A DNA stretch of 64,000 nucleotides. Origin: Thiobacillus sp. 0-1251. Lineage in GTDB: Bacteria > Pseudomonadota > Gammaproteobacteria > Burkholderiales > Thiobacillaceae. Positions 1 to 10,807 of the stretch are shown one piece after another. Made by a program: the position numbers and the translations under genes. The stretch's first letter is position 1. The number at the start of each line of letters is the position of its first letter. Below the pieces are notes generated by a model. The model saw nothing but the letters and a program-made list of their open reading frames with translations. It searched no databases and had not been told where the DNA came from. The stretch lies in the NCBI GenBank assembly GCA_001899305.1, contig MKWL01000001.1, forward strand, positions 496,001 to 560,000, written 5' to 3'.

Positions 1-254
1 TGGCGGTGACCATCGACAAATTCGAGGAAGAGGGCAATCTGCGCCGCATCTTCGCCACCATCCTGGTCGACCGCGACAGCCACAAGGCCATCGTCATCGG
101 CAAGGGCGGCGAGAAGCTCAAGGCCATCTCCACCCAGGCGCGCCTCGACATGGAGCGCGCTTTCGACAGCAAGGTATATCTGGAGGTCTGGGTCAAGGTC
201 AAGGGCGGCTGGGCCGACGATGTGCGCATGCTGAAATCGCTCGGACTGGATTGA
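1..254 (+). CDS. era: GTPase Era, C-terminal part (5' end outside window)
   Basis: Only the last 84 or so residues are present, read in the frame beginning at base 3. They form the KH domain by which Era binds the 3' end of 16S rRNA during 30S subunit maturation. The sequence [15 protein letters not shown] contains the GxxG loop of the KH fold, and the ending LKSLGLD is typical of Era. The G domain lies upstream of the window. recO starts 7 bases after the stop, the usual rnc-era-recO arrangement. Confidence 0.95.
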   Translation, partial: AVTIDKFEEEGNLRRIFATILVDRDSHKAIVIGKGGEKLKAISTQARLDMERAFDSKVYLEVWVKVKGGWADDVRMLKSLGLD

Positions 255-261
255 GTGGGCG

Positions 262-1029
262 ATGTCCGCAGACGCGCGCGTCAACAACGAACCCGGTTTC
301 GTCCTCCACACGTATCCTTTCAAGGAAACCAGCGTGGTGGCGGAAGTGTTCACGCGCGACCATGGGCGCGTGGCACTGATTGCGCGCGGCGCGCGGCGCC
401 CGACGTCGACCCTGCGCGGACTGATGCAGCCGTTCACCCCGCTGCTGCTGTCGTGGTTCGGCAAGTCCGAACTGAAAACCCTGCACGCCGCTGAATGGCA
501 GGGCGGTTTGAAGGCCCCTGAGGGACGGGCGCTGATGTGCGGGTTTTATCTCAATGAATTGCTGCTGCGTCTGTTGGCGCGTGGCGATGCGCACGAGACG
601 TTGTATGACCGTTACCTCGCGACCCTCGAGCAGTTGGCCGGCGAGCATGACTGCACTTCCGATCACGAACGTACTGCTTACTTTGAGCGGATCCTGCGGC
701 GCTTCGAAAAGAATCTGCTGGGTGAGATCGGCTATGGCGCCACCTTCGATGTCGAGGCGGGCAGCGGCGCGACTATCCAGGCACAGGCCCGTTATGTGTT
801 CCAGCCAGAGCGTGGCGCACTGCTCACCCTGGATGACTCGGCAGCGGGGCAGCCGGGCTGTCCGGTGTCCGGCCAGACGCTGATCGACTTGGCCGGCGAC
901 CGCTTCGAGCGGCCGACGACGATGGTCGAAGCCAAGGCACTGATGCGCACCTTGATCAATCACACGCTGGGCGCCAAGCCGCTTTATACTCGCCAGCTGT
1001 TACGCGACCTCACCGAACTCACACAATGA
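262..1029 (+). CDS. recO: DNA repair protein RecO
   Basis: This 255-residue protein matches the RecO family in length and layout. RecO anneals ssDNA and, with RecR, loads RecA onto SSB-coated DNA in recombinational repair. The N-terminal OB fold shows the typical [12 protein letters not shown] and [15 protein letters not shown] segments, followed by a helical domain. No CxxC zinc cluster is obvious, as in many proteobacterial RecO proteins. ATG 262 gives the full N-terminus. The stop overlaps the pdxJ start (ATGA at 1026-1029), so the two genes are probably translationally coupled. Confidence 0.95.
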   Translation: MSADARVNNEPGFVLHTYPFKETSVVAEVFTRDHGRVALIARGARRPTSTLRGLMQPFTPLLLSWFGKSELKTLHAAEWQGGLKAPEGRALMCGFYLNELLLRLLARGDAHETLYDRYLATLEQLAGEHDCTSDHERTAYFERILRRFEKNLLGEIGYGATFDVEAGSGATIQAQARYVFQPERGALLTLDDSAAGQPGCPVSGQTLIDLAGDRFERPTTMVEAKALMRTLINHTLGAKPLYTRQLLRDLTELTQ

Positions 1030-1754
1030 GCATCTTTCTCGGCGTCAACATCGACCATATCGCCACCTTGCGCCAGGCACGCAAGACCCGCTACCCCAGC
1101 CCGGTCGAGGCGGCGCTTGCCGCGGAAACCGCTGGCGCCGATTCGATCACCCTGCACCTGCGCGAAGATCGCCGCCACATCCAGGATGCCGACGTGGCGA
1201 TCCTGCGCCAGGTGCTGAAAACCAAGATGAACCTGGAGATGGCGGTGACCGAGGAGATGCTCGCGATCGCCGTCGCTACCCGGCCGCAGGACGTCTGTCT
1301 GGTTCCGGAAAAGCGCGAGGAACTCACGACCGAAGGCGGGCTCGACGTCAAGGGCCAGATGCAGAAAATGACCGCTGCCTGCAAACGGCTCGGCGATGCC
1401 GGTATCCGTGTCTCACTGTTCATCGACGCCGATTTCGCCCAGCTTGACGCGGCCCATGCGGCCGGCGCGCCGGTGGTCGAAATCCATACCGGCCATTATG
1501 CCGACGCGGAGGCGGACGAAGCGCGCATCGCAGAATTCGAGCGTATTCGCATGGCCGTTGCCTATGGCCGTAGCCTCGGGCTGACGGTGAACGCCGGCCA
1601 CGGTCTCACCTATCACAATGTCCAGCCTGTTGCCGCCCTGCCCGGCATCCACGAACTCAACATCGGCCACGCGATCGTGGCGCAGGCACTGTTTGTCGGC
1701 TGGAAGGAGGCGGTGGCCGAGATGAAGCGATTGATGGTGGAGGCTGCAGGCTGA
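1026..1754 (+). CDS. pdxJ: Pyridoxine 5'-phosphate synthase PdxJ
   Basis: This 242-residue TIM-barrel enzyme condenses 1-deoxyxylulose 5-phosphate with 3-amino-2-oxopropyl phosphate to make pyridoxine phosphate in the DXP-dependent vitamin B6 route. Family signatures are visible: [15 protein letters not shown] at the N-terminus, the [14 protein letters not shown] strand, [18 protein letters not shown], and the C-terminal phosphate-binding region [11 protein letters not shown]. It overlaps recO by four bases. In many proteobacteria acpS follows pdxJ; here the next gene is an HD-GYP protein. Confidence 0.96.
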   Translation: MSIFLGVNIDHIATLRQARKTRYPSPVEAALAAETAGADSITLHLREDRRHIQDADVAILRQVLKTKMNLEMAVTEEMLAIAVATRPQDVCLVPEKREELTTEGGLDVKGQMQKMTAACKRLGDAGIRVSLFIDADFAQLDAAHAAGAPVVEIHTGHYADAEADEARIAEFERIRMAVAYGRSLGLTVNAGHGLTYHNVQPVAALPGIHELNIGHAIVAQALFVGWKEAVAEMKRLMVEAAG

Positions 1755-1826
1755 TGGCGTCGTCGGCCCCGCATGATCGTGGGCGCAGAGGGTGACAGGC
1801 GAACAGGCTACAGGATCGTTTGACCG

Positions 1827-3101
1827 ATGAACGAACTGGAACAACGCATAGGCATCGAACAGGTAAGAGTGGGGCTGTACATCCGGCTGGACTCCTGGAC
1901 GGATCATCCCTTTCTTTTCAGCAGCTTCAAGATTCGCAGCGAAAAACAAGTGCAGCAGTTGCGTTCCCTCGGGATTTCGCATGTGCTCTACGACAGCAGC
2001 AAGAGTGATTCGGTCCCCTTGCCGCCGCCCAAGGCGAGCGCGCCCCCACCGCCTCCCTCGCCGCCCGATCCGGAAATGGAGGCGATGTGGGCAGAAAAAC
2101 GGAAACGGCGGGAACAGCTTTCGCGCCAGCGCGAGGCACTGGGGCGCTGCGAACGGCAATTTGCTGCCGGAGCTTCAACCGTCAAGTCGTTGTTGCGCAA
2201 CCTTTTTTCCCGCCCGGATGAATCGGTCCAGCAGGCGCAGGCGCTGGTGTCGGATATGGTGGACTCGATGCTGGCAGACAAGGACGTTGCGCTGCATCTG
2301 GTGAATACCAAGGCGGGGGACGAAAACGCGTACTACCATGCCCTCAATGTCACGATGCTGTCGCTGGTGCTGGCCAAGGAAGCGCAACTGGGCGCCGAAG
2401 AAATGCGCGCGCTGGGACTCGGTACGCTGCTGCACGATATCGGCAGGGAAAAAATCCCCAGTCAGATTCTCCTGAATAAAGCCCCCTGGACGAAAGCCGA
2501 ACTCAGTTTCTACCAGCAGCACGTGACGTATGGCGTCGACATGGCGCAACGCCTGCCGGGCATGCCTGCCGCTGCGCTGGACGTCATCGCCATGCATCAT
2601 GAACTGCTCGACGGCAGCGGCTATCCGGGCAGGCTCGCAGGCGAGCAGATCGGACGGTTGGCCCGCATTGCCTGCATTGCCAATGCCTTCGACCATTACT
2701 GCAACCGCATCAATCCGGCGGAGTCCATGACGCCTGCCGAAGCCATTGCCTTCATGTTCAAGAAGGAACCGGGCAAATACGATCCGGTCTTGCTGCAGTT
2801 GTTCGTTCGCTGCATGGGGATCTATCCACCCGGTAGCGTCGTCCAGTTGAACAACGGCCAGATTGGTCTGATCATGAGCGTCAACCCGGGCCGGCTCTTG
2901 CACCCTTCGTTATTGATCTACGATCCCGATGTGCCCAAGGAAGAAGCCTTATGGCTGGACATGCGCGAAGCCCCCGAACTTTCCGTGGCCAAAACCTTGC
3001 GCCCTGCGGAACTGGATATGGCGGTGATCGCCTACCTCGACCCACGCACCCGCATCAGCTATTTCACCGAAAACAGCCTGTCGAACAATCGGCCGGCTTG
3101 A
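1827..3101 (+). CDS. HD-GYP domain protein, probable cyclic-di-GMP phosphodiesterase
   Basis: This 424-residue cytoplasmic protein starts with a DUF3391-like N-terminal domain (about 1-65). A proline-rich linker follows (about 70-90), then a basic helical stretch, then an HD-GYP domain from about residue 150. The HD metal-site motif HDIGREKIP is near residue 202 and the HHExxDGxGYP signature (HHELLDGSGYP) near 257, so the catalytic residues look intact. Such proteins hydrolyse c-di-GMP to pGpG or GMP. It stands alone, 72 bases after pdxJ and convergent with dedA. The matching opposite activity in the window is the GGDEF protein at its far end. Confidence 0.9.
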   Translation: MNELEQRIGIEQVRVGLYIRLDSWTDHPFLFSSFKIRSEKQVQQLRSLGISHVLYDSSKSDSVPLPPPKASAPPPPPSPPDPEMEAMWAEKRKRREQLSRQREALGRCERQFAAGASTVKSLLRNLFSRPDESVQQAQALVSDMVDSMLADKDVALHLVNTKAGDENAYYHALNVTMLSLVLAKEAQLGAEEMRALGLGTLLHDIGREKIPSQILLNKAPWTKAELSFYQQHVTYGVDMAQRLPGMPAAALDVIAMHHELLDGSGYPGRLAGEQIGRLARIACIANAFDHYCNRINPAESMTPAEAIAFMFKKEPGKYDPVLLQLFVRCMGIYPPGSVVQLNNGQIGLIMSVNPGRLLHPSLLIYDPDVPKEEALWLDMREAPELSVAKTLRPAELDMAVIAYLDPRTRISYFTENSLSNNRPA

Positions 3102-3157
3102 GGGGCGCCCTCCTCAGGCTGGCGTCTCGCCGCTTCCTTCTCAGGCGATGGCCCCCC

Positions 3158-3766
3158 TCAGCGCAGCAGTTTTTTCTTCAGCTTGAGGCGCATGTACAGC
3201 AACACGATGACCGCGACGGCACCCAGCAGGATGAGGGTGATGATATGAAGATTGCCGCGGATCGCCTGCTCGTTGTGTCCCAGGGTATACCCCAGCACGG
3301 CCAGGATGGTGACCCAGATTCCGGCACCGAGACTGGTGTAGAAGCTGAACACGGCAAGATTCATGCGCGCCAGTCCCGCCGGCAACGAGATGTACTGACG
3401 CACTGCGGGAATCAGCCGGCCAGTGAAGGTAGAAATGTGGCCATGCCGGGCAAAGAAGTCTTCCATGCGTTGCAAGGTGTGTTCCTTGATCAGCACGTAT
3501 TTTCCGTAGCGCTGCAGAAAGGGCCGTCCCAGTTTCAGCGCGAGCCAGTAGTTGAATAGCGCGCCCGTCAGACTCCCGGCAATGCCGACCACGATGGCCA
3601 GCGCGAGGTTCATCTCGCCCTTGTAGGCGAGGTAACCGGCGGGAATCATCACCACTTCGCTGGGGAACGGGAAGAAACTCGATTCCAGCGCCATCATGAG
3701 GAAGATGCCGGGATAGCCCCAGGCACCGACGGTGTTGACGATGGTCTGAATGATTTCGTTGAGCAT
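3158..3766 (-). CDS. DedA family (SNARE-associated) membrane protein
   Basis: This 202-residue polytopic inner-membrane protein belongs to the DedA/VTT family. These proteins act in membrane homeostasis and, in some members, in undecaprenyl-phosphate or lipid translocation. The acidic pair region near [14 protein letters not shown] and the motif [18 protein letters not shown], with its conserved arginines and prolines, are both present. A basic tail ([11 protein letters not shown]) follows the last membrane helix. It is probably monocistronic, converging on the HD-GYP gene and 91 bases downstream of the secF stop. Confidence 0.88.
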   Translation of the reverse strand: MLNEIIQTIVNTVGAWGYPGIFLMMALESSFFPFPSEVVMIPAGYLAYKGEMNLALAIVVGIAGSLTGALFNYWLALKLGRPFLQRYGKYVLIKEHTLQRMEDFFARHGHISTFTGRLIPAVRQYISLPAGLARMNLAVFSFYTSLGAGIWVTILAVLGYTLGHNEQAIRGNLHIITLILLGAVAVIVLLYMRLKLKKKLLR

Positions 3767-3857
3767 GAGGCGATGGGGCGAAGGAGTCGGGGACAGGATA
3801 GGGCGTCAGGTTTCAGGGCGTGCGCATTGATGTGCACATTCCCCGAATTCCCGTCAC

Positions 3858-4790
3858 TCAAACGACGGCTTCTTCCTTCTTCTCCACCGGCTTGATGAAG
3901 TGCTCGCGCTTGACGCCGAACATCAGCAGCAGCGGCGAGGCGACCAGCACCGAGGAATAGATGCCGAACATGATGCCGATGGTGAGCGCCAGCGCGAAGT
4001 TGTGCAGTGCCTCGCCGCCGAAGAACAGCATCGACAGCACCATGATCTGCGTCGAGCCGTGGGTGATGATGGTGCGGCTCATGGTGCGGGTGATGGCGTC
4101 GTCAATGATGTCCGGGATGGTCGCGCCGCGCATCTTGCGGATGTTCTCGCGGATCCGGTCGAACACCACCACCGATTCGTTGACCGAGTAGCCGAGAATC
4201 GCTAGCACGCCCGCCAGCACGGTAAGCGTGAACTCCCACTGGAAGAAGGCGAATACGCCGAGGATGATGACGATATCGTGCATGTTGGCGAGCATCCCCG
4301 CCACCGCAAAGCGCCATTCGAAGCGGATCGCCAGATAGGCCATGATGCCGAAGGCGACCACCAGCAGCGCCAGGGCGCCGTTGTCGTAGAGTTCCTTGCC
4401 AACCTGCGGGCCGACGAAGTCGACGCGCTTCAATTCGAGCCCGGGGTTGGTGGCCGTCAGTGCGGCCATCACGCGGTTGCTGGTTTCCGCGGCATTGCTG
4501 TCGCCTTTGTTGGGCAGGCGGATCAGGACGTCATGGCTGGTTCCGAAAGTCTGCACCGATACTTCGATCAGGCCGGTTTTTTCCAGTACCGTCCGGATGG
4601 CCGGCAAATCAGCGGGCTGGCTGGTGCGCACTTCCATGACGGTGCCGCCCGTGAAGTCGACGCCCAAATTCAGGCCCTTGTCCCACAGCGCCCAGACCGC
4701 AAAGAGAAAGGTGAGAAGCGAAATCGCCGTCGTCACCTTCCCCCAACTCATGAAGGGGATGTTCTTCTTGAAGGGGAAAAATTCCAGCAT
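3858..4790 (-). CDS. secF: Protein translocase subunit SecF
   Basis: This 310-residue inner-membrane protein forms the SecDF complex that uses the proton gradient to drive late steps of protein export. Visible are the N-terminal membrane helix (ISLLTFLFAVWALWDKGLNLG), the FTGGTVMEV motif opening the periplasmic domain, and the C-terminal RND-like helices with GYSVNESVVVFDRIREN. I start it at ATG 4790 (MLEFFPFKKN), 10 bases after the secD stop, with AAGGG upstream. The longer open frame to 4919 overlaps secD and is not protein-like. Confidence 0.95.
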   Translation of the reverse strand: MLEFFPFKKNIPFMSWGKVTTAISLLTFLFAVWALWDKGLNLGVDFTGGTVMEVRTSQPADLPAIRTVLEKTGLIEVSVQTFGTSHDVLIRLPNKGDSNAAETSNRVMAALTATNPGLELKRVDFVGPQVGKELYDNGALALLVVAFGIMAYLAIRFEWRFAVAGMLANMHDIVIILGVFAFFQWEFTLTVLAGVLAILGYSVNESVVVFDRIRENIRKMRGATIPDIIDDAITRTMSRTIITHGSTQIMVLSMLFFGGEALHNFALALTIGIMFGIYSSVLVASPLLLMFGVKREHFIKPVEKKEEAVV

Positions 4791-4800
4791 GGCGTTGCCC

Positions 4801-6615
4801 TTAGATGGAGACCTTGGCCAGCCGCGCCTGGCGGCCATAGGTGAGATTGACCATGGCGCGCGACACGGTGACGGCGCTGAACATGGAAGTGAGGATGCCC
4901 AGACACAGGACGACCGCAAAGCCGCGCACCGGGCCGGAGCCCAGCCAGAACAGGGCGACGCCGGCGATCAGTGTGGTGAGGTTGGAGTCGAGAATGGTGC
5001 CCCAGGCGCGGTCGTAGCCGGCGTGGATCGCAGCCTGTGGCGTGGCGCCGTTGCGTAGTTCCTCACGGATGCGCTCGTTGATCAGCACGTTGGCGTCGAT
5101 CGCCATGCCGAGCGTGAGTGCGATGCCGGCCAGGCCGGGCAGGGTCAGCGTGGCCTGCAGCATCGACAGCAGTGCGACCAGGAAGATGCCGTTGATGGCG
5201 AGCGCAATCGACGAGAAGAGACCGAAAACGCGATAGTAGAACACCATGAACAGCGTGACGGCCAGGAAGCCCCACAGGTTGGAGCGGAAGCCCTTGCTGA
5301 TGTTTTCCGCACCCATGCTGGGTCCGACGGTGCGCTCTTCCACGATCTGCATCGGGGCAGCCAGCGCGCCGGCGCGCAGCAGCAGGGCGATGTCCGATGC
5401 CTCTTGGGCGGATTCCATGCCGGTGATCTGCACCCGGCCGCCGCCGATTTCCTCGCGGATGACTGGCGCGGTGATGGCCTCGGCCACGCCCTTTTCGATC
5501 AGCAGGATGGCCATGCGCTTGCCGACGTTTTCGCGGGTCACGTCCTTGAAGATGCGGGCGCCTTTGCCGTCCAGGTTGACGTGGACAGCCGCCTGGCCGC
5601 TGGTGCTTTCAAAGCCGGGCGAAGCATCGGTGATCGAATCGCCGGTCAACACCACGTCCTTCTTCACGGCGATTTTCCCGCCATCGCGGCTGGTTACGAT
5701 GTCGTCGCCGTACGGCGTCTGGCCCTGCTGAATGGCCGTCGGGTCGGCCTGTTCGTCGACCATGCGGATTTCCAGCGTGGCGGTGCGGCCCAGGATCTCC
5801 TTCGCCTTGGCGGTGTCCTGCACGCCAGGCAATTGCACTACGACGCGGCTGTCCCCCTGCTGCTGAATGACGGGTTCGGCCACGCCGAGTTCGTTGACGC
5901 GGTTTCTGAGCGTGGTGATGTTTTGCTGCAGGGAGCGTTCTTTCTCCTTGGTTTCGGCTTCCGGCTTCAGGCGTGCGGTCAGGGTAAAGCCTTCGGCCTC
6001 ATCTTCCGGGGTGAACACCAGATCGGGGAATGCCGTGCCCAGCTTGTTTATGGCGGCATCACGCTGGTCGCGCGTGGCGAAATGCACGGTCACGGCACTG
6101 CCTTCGCGACTGATGCGCCCGTAGCGGATCTTGTCGCTGCGAAGTTCGGAGCGGAAATCATTCTGGTAACGGTTGGCCGCTTTTTCTAGTGCAGCTTTCA
6201 TGTCGACCTCGAGCAGGAAGTGCACGCCGCCGCGCAAGTCCAGGCCGAGATACATCGGCAGCGCGTGAATCGACGAGAGCCAGGCGGGCGAGGCCGACAC
6301 CAGATTGAGCGCGACGGTATAGCGTCCGCCCAGGCTGTTTTGCAGCACGTCCTTGGCCTTGATCTGCTCGTCAGTCGTGCCTAATCGCACCTTGATGCTG
6401 TTTCCTGACAGTTCCACGCCCTGATAGCCCAGGTTGGCCGCTTTCAGCGAGGACTCCACCTGGCCCAGCAGGGTGGAGTCGACCTTTTCAGTGGTGCGCA
6501 CGGGGGAAATCTGCACCGCAGGCACTTCGCCAAAAAAATTGGGCAGGGTGTAAAGGAAGGAGACCACCAGCGTGATGCCGATGAGCACATATTTCCAGAG
6601 CGGGAAGCGGTTCAT
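4801..6615 (-). CDS. secD: Protein translocase subunit SecD
   Basis: This 604-residue partner of SecF has an N-terminal membrane anchor (about 8-25), a large periplasmic P1 region opening with LGLDLRGGVHFLLEVD, and a C-terminal six-helix RND-type membrane domain. The membrane domain carries GIALTLGMAIDANVLINERIREE, whose conserved Asp is needed for proton flow. Order and strand follow the classic yajC-secD-secF operon. The 77 bases before it include short GGGTCAGG-like repeats rather than a clear promoter. Confidence 0.96.
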   Translation of the reverse strand: MNRFPLWKYVLIGITLVVSFLYTLPNFFGEVPAVQISPVRTTEKVDSTLLGQVESSLKAANLGYQGVELSGNSIKVRLGTTDEQIKAKDVLQNSLGGRYTVALNLVSASPAWLSSIHALPMYLGLDLRGGVHFLLEVDMKAALEKAANRYQNDFRSELRSDKIRYGRISREGSAVTVHFATRDQRDAAINKLGTAFPDLVFTPEDEAEGFTLTARLKPEAETKEKERSLQQNITTLRNRVNELGVAEPVIQQQGDSRVVVQLPGVQDTAKAKEILGRTATLEIRMVDEQADPTAIQQGQTPYGDDIVTSRDGGKIAVKKDVVLTGDSITDASPGFESTSGQAAVHVNLDGKGARIFKDVTRENVGKRMAILLIEKGVAEAITAPVIREEIGGGRVQITGMESAQEASDIALLLRAGALAAPMQIVEERTVGPSMGAENISKGFRSNLWGFLAVTLFMVFYYRVFGLFSSIALAINGIFLVALLSMLQATLTLPGLAGIALTLGMAIDANVLINERIREELRNGATPQAAIHAGYDRAWGTILDSNLTTLIAGVALFWLGSGPVRGFAVVLCLGILTSMFSAVTVSRAMVNLTYGRQARLAKVSI

Positions 6616-6692
6616 GTCAGAAGGGGTCAGGGGTCAGGATTCAGGGACAGGGGACGGGGAGCCGGCGTTGCGCCTTCCCCGCCCCCTCGGTT

Positions 6693-7010
6693 TTACAGGC
6701 CTTTGATCGTGCCCTTGGGCAGCAGCGTCTGCACCGACTGTTTCTGCACGTGGGTAATGACGCCGTCGGCAATTTCCAGCGACACGAACTGGTCGCCGAT
6801 CTTGACGATCTTGCCAGCCTGGCCGCTGGCAGTGACGACTTCGTCGCCCTTGGCCAGCTCCGACAGCATTTTCTTCTGTTCCTTGGCGCGCTTCATCTGC
6901 GGGCGGATCAGCATGAACCAGAACAGGATGAAGATGATGATGAGCGGAAGAAACTGCTCAAACCCCGGGTTGGCTGCGGCGGCGGCTTGTGCGTGGGCGA
7001 GTGAAATCAT
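6693..7010 (-). CDS. yajC: Sec translocon accessory protein YajC
   Basis: This 105-residue single-pass inner-membrane protein co-purifies with SecDF. A membrane helix (FLPLIIIFILFWFMLIRPQM) is followed by the family signature KRAKEQKKMLSELAKGDEVVT and a small soluble domain. It precedes secD by 77 bases. A TAGAAT box at about 7057-7062 on the minus strand, at the end of tgt, could provide a promoter, with a leader of roughly 40 bases. Confidence 0.94.
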   Translation of the reverse strand: MISLAHAQAAAAANPGFEQFLPLIIIFILFWFMLIRPQMKRAKEQKKMLSELAKGDEVVTASGQAGKIVKIGDQFVSLEIADGVITHVQKQSVQTLLPKGTIKGL

Positions 7011-7056
7011 GGGTAAAAGCTCCGAATCAAGGCAGTTCAGTTAAAACCACGGGATT

Positions 7057-9182
<2,126 letters not shown>

Positions 9183-9190
9183 GGGGCGCG

Positions 9191-9196
9191 ATTATA
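9191..9196 (-). promoter_or_regulatory. -10 element of queA, placed for a leaderless transcript
   Basis: On the minus strand this reads TATAAT, followed by CGCGCCCC and then the queA ATG. Transcription normally starts about 7 bases after the -10 box, so the RNA would begin at or one base before the start codon. No ribosome-binding site fits in the gap. No clear -35 hexamer is seen. Confidence 0.5.
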
Positions 9197-9205
9197 ACGG
9201 TCGCC

Positions 9206-9235
9206 TTGCGGCAGGCTGCCCGATTCGGCGATAAT
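9206..9235 (+). promoter_or_regulatory. Putative sigma-70 promoter of tRNA-Leu
   Basis: A -35-like TTGCGG (9206-9211) and a -10-like GATAAT (9230-9235) are separated by 18 bases. They are followed by a GC-rich segment resembling a stringent discriminator. The tRNA starts about 42 bases downstream, leaving a short 5' leader for RNase P. Confidence 0.5.
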
Positions 9236-9277
9236 GCGCGGCTTCTGTTGCCGGACGCGTTCGCGCCCGGCCCCTTT

Positions 9278-9364
9278 GCCGGGATGGCGGAATCGGTAGA
9301 CGCAGCGGATTCAAAATCCGCCGGTGGTAACACTGTGGGGGTTCGAGTCCCCCTCCCGGCACCA
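9278..9364 (+). tRNA. tRNA-Leu (anticodon CAA)
   Basis: This is a complete 87-base class II tRNA with encoded CCA. The acceptor GCCGGGA pairs with TCCCGGC, the D-loop region contains AATCGGTAGAC, and the anticodon stem GCGGA/TCCGC encloses TTCAAAA, giving anticodon CAA (reads UUG). A long variable arm follows, then GTTCGAGTC in the T-arm. The 54 bases from the anticodon loop to the 3' end are repeated exactly at 10808-10861, which marks this gene as an integration site. Confidence 0.97.
9311..9364 (+). repeat. Left 54-bp direct repeat (att site inside tRNA-Leu)
   Basis: Bases 9311-9364, from the anticodon loop to the CCA end of tRNA-Leu, match 10808-10861 base for base. Identity stops at 9310 (T versus C) and after the CCA. 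A repeat of the tRNA 3' half beginning at the anticodon loop is what site-specific tyrosine recombinases leave when an element enters a tRNA gene. Confidence 0.93.
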
Positions 9365-9432
9365 ATGACTTCTACCATTCTTTCCGTCTTGGCGCCTGTA
9401 GATGCAGCGGGGACATTGGCAGGAATCTGTTG

Positions 9433-10581
9433 CTAGTGGAATGGTTTCTCAAGCGCATCCAAGACGGGTGCGCAAACGTAAAAACGTCCCCACTGGCGCC
9501 CGCTGACCTCCTTGAGTATCTTCTTTTCCTCCAGCACGCTGATGGCGGCTTTCGCTGTGGGATGGGTCTTGTTGAGCACCTTGGCTCCGCGGCCTATGGT
9601 CATGTACGGATTGACGAAAAGTTCGTCGATCAGGCCAAGGGCATTCGGCTTGTCTCGTAATTGGCTTCGGTATTGCTCCCGCAGGCGGTGTAGTTCCTTT
9701 GACTGCTGTCCGGCCTCGGTGGCGATTTCTGTCACGCCTTGGAGAAAAAATCGTATCCAAGGTACCCAGTCGCCGTGTGTACGTACGCGCTGTAACAAAT
9801 CGTAATAGTCCCCCTTGTGGGCGTCGATGAACGCGGAGAGGTAAAGCAAGGGCTCTGACAATCGCCCTCTCTGCATGAGGAAGAAGGTAATCAGCAGACG
9901 CCCGACACGTCCATTCCCATCGAGAAAAGGGTGGATGGTTTCAAACTGGACGTGCATCATCGCGCACTGGATTAGGTCGGGTATCACGTCTTGTGAATGC
10001 AGAAAATTTTCCCAGTCCCCCAGGCAGTCCATCAACACTTCAACCGGCGGTGGGACAAATGCCGCAGTCATCGGTGTGCTCCCGGCTGGCCCAATCCAGT
10101 TCTGTGATCGCCGAAATTCGCCTGGGGTCGCTTTTTCTCCCCGAACGCCGTCCATGAGCTCGGCGTGAATTTCCCGGATGAGTCTGAGCGAGAGCGGTAG
10201 TGTTTCCAGTCGCTGGACGCCAAACTCCAACGCTCGGACGTAGTTGCGAACTTCCTTGACGTCGTCGCTGGGCGCTCTTGCTTGGCCGTCTTCAATCTCA
10301 TCGATCAGGAGGTCAGAAAGGCTGGCCTTTGTGCCTTCGATGCGGGACGATAGAACCGCCTCCCGCTTGATGTAGGGCGAAATTAACAGGTGAGGGTTCG
10401 GTAACTGGCCGCCAAGGCCTGATAGTTCCGAGAGTGCCGCGTCGGCTTTTGAGAGCGCCAGGGCGAGCGGCATATCGAAGTTGATAGGCGGTGGCAACGG
10501 GTTCGGCACAAAAGCCAGGTAGCCCTGAGGGGTATCTACCAGTCGGCCGCTTGTCGTGTCAGCAAAGTCTTTTCGATTCAT
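9433..10581 (-). CDS. Fic family protein with N-terminal inhibitory motif and C-terminal winged-helix region
   Basis: Fic proteins usually transfer AMP from ATP to hydroxyl side chains of target proteins. From ATG 10581 (MNRKDF) the protein has 382 residues. An N-terminal Fic_N-like region contains the inhibitory-helix motif (S/T)xxxE(G/N) as S78...E82-G83. The Fic core carries the catalytic H217-PFLDGNGRVGR loop, complete with the base His and the anion-binding residues. The C-terminal 80 or so residues (NPYMTIGRGAKVLNKTHPTA and beyond) look like a winged helix-turn-helix. Inhibitory helix and active site share one chain, so no separate antitoxin is needed. The start at 10614 is less likely because it lengthens the N-terminus beyond the family norm. 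Target and role are unknown; autoregulation is suggested by the upstream palindromes. Confidence 0.9.
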   Translation of the reverse strand: MNRKDFADTTSGRLVDTPQGYLAFVPNPLPPPINFDMPLALALSKADAALSELSGLGGQLPNPHLLISPYIKREAVLSSRIEGTKASLSDLLIDEIEDGQARAPSDDVKEVRNYVRALEFGVQRLETLPLSLRLIREIHAELMDGVRGEKATPGEFRRSQNWIGPAGSTPMTAAFVPPPVEVLMDCLGDWENFLHSQDVIPDLIQCAMMHVQFETIHPFLDGNGRVGRLLITFFLMQRGRLSEPLLYLSAFIDAHKGDYYDLLQRVRTHGDWVPWIRFFLQGVTEIATEAGQQSKELHRLREQYRSQLRDKPNALGLIDELFVNPYMTIGRGAKVLNKTHPTAKAAISVLEEKKILKEVSGRQWGRFYVCAPVLDALEKPFH

Positions 10582-10607
10582 TGGATTAGAGACGAGAGCC
10601 CAGAATA

Positions 10608-10675
10608 TTTTCAAACCATTGTAGGCTTTGAAAGAAATTGGTCAATTTTTTTCAAAGCCATTTGGGGTTTGAAAA
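10608..10675. promoter_or_regulatory. Two tandem 27-bp palindromic operators upstream of fic
   Basis: Two imperfect palindromes, 10608-10634 and 10649-10675, share the plan TTTTCAAA-n-CC ... GG-n-TTTGAAA. Their centres are about 41 bp apart, close to four helical turns, so dimers on both would lie on the same DNA face. They start 27 bases upstream of the fic start codon, where a repressor would block transcription. The likely binder is the winged-helix region of the Fic protein itself, but that is inference. Confidence 0.6.
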
Positions 10676-10744
10676 TTCTTTGTTCCGACAACTTCTACAA
10701 TTTGTGAGGAGCCAACGTAATGACGCGGTTTTCCGCAGGCTGAG

Positions 10745-10771
10745 AAAATGCCCTTTGTAGAAGGGCATTTT
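10745..10771. terminator. Bidirectional intrinsic terminator inside the mini-island
   Basis: An 11-bp perfect stem, AAAATGCCCTT (10745-10755) with AAGGGCATTTT (10761-10771), encloses a 5-base loop. The A and T runs at the ends allow termination in either direction. It would insulate the fic promoter from the right junction. Confidence 0.7.
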
Positions 10772-10807
10772 GCTAGTGACTTGTTTTAACTAGCTTCCCG
10801 CCAAGCC

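Noticed and set aside
9183-9277. preQ1 riboswitch before queA/tgt.
   Set aside because: The gap is only 95 bases, shared with the tRNA promoter, and the -10 box almost touches the start codon, leaving no room for a leader.
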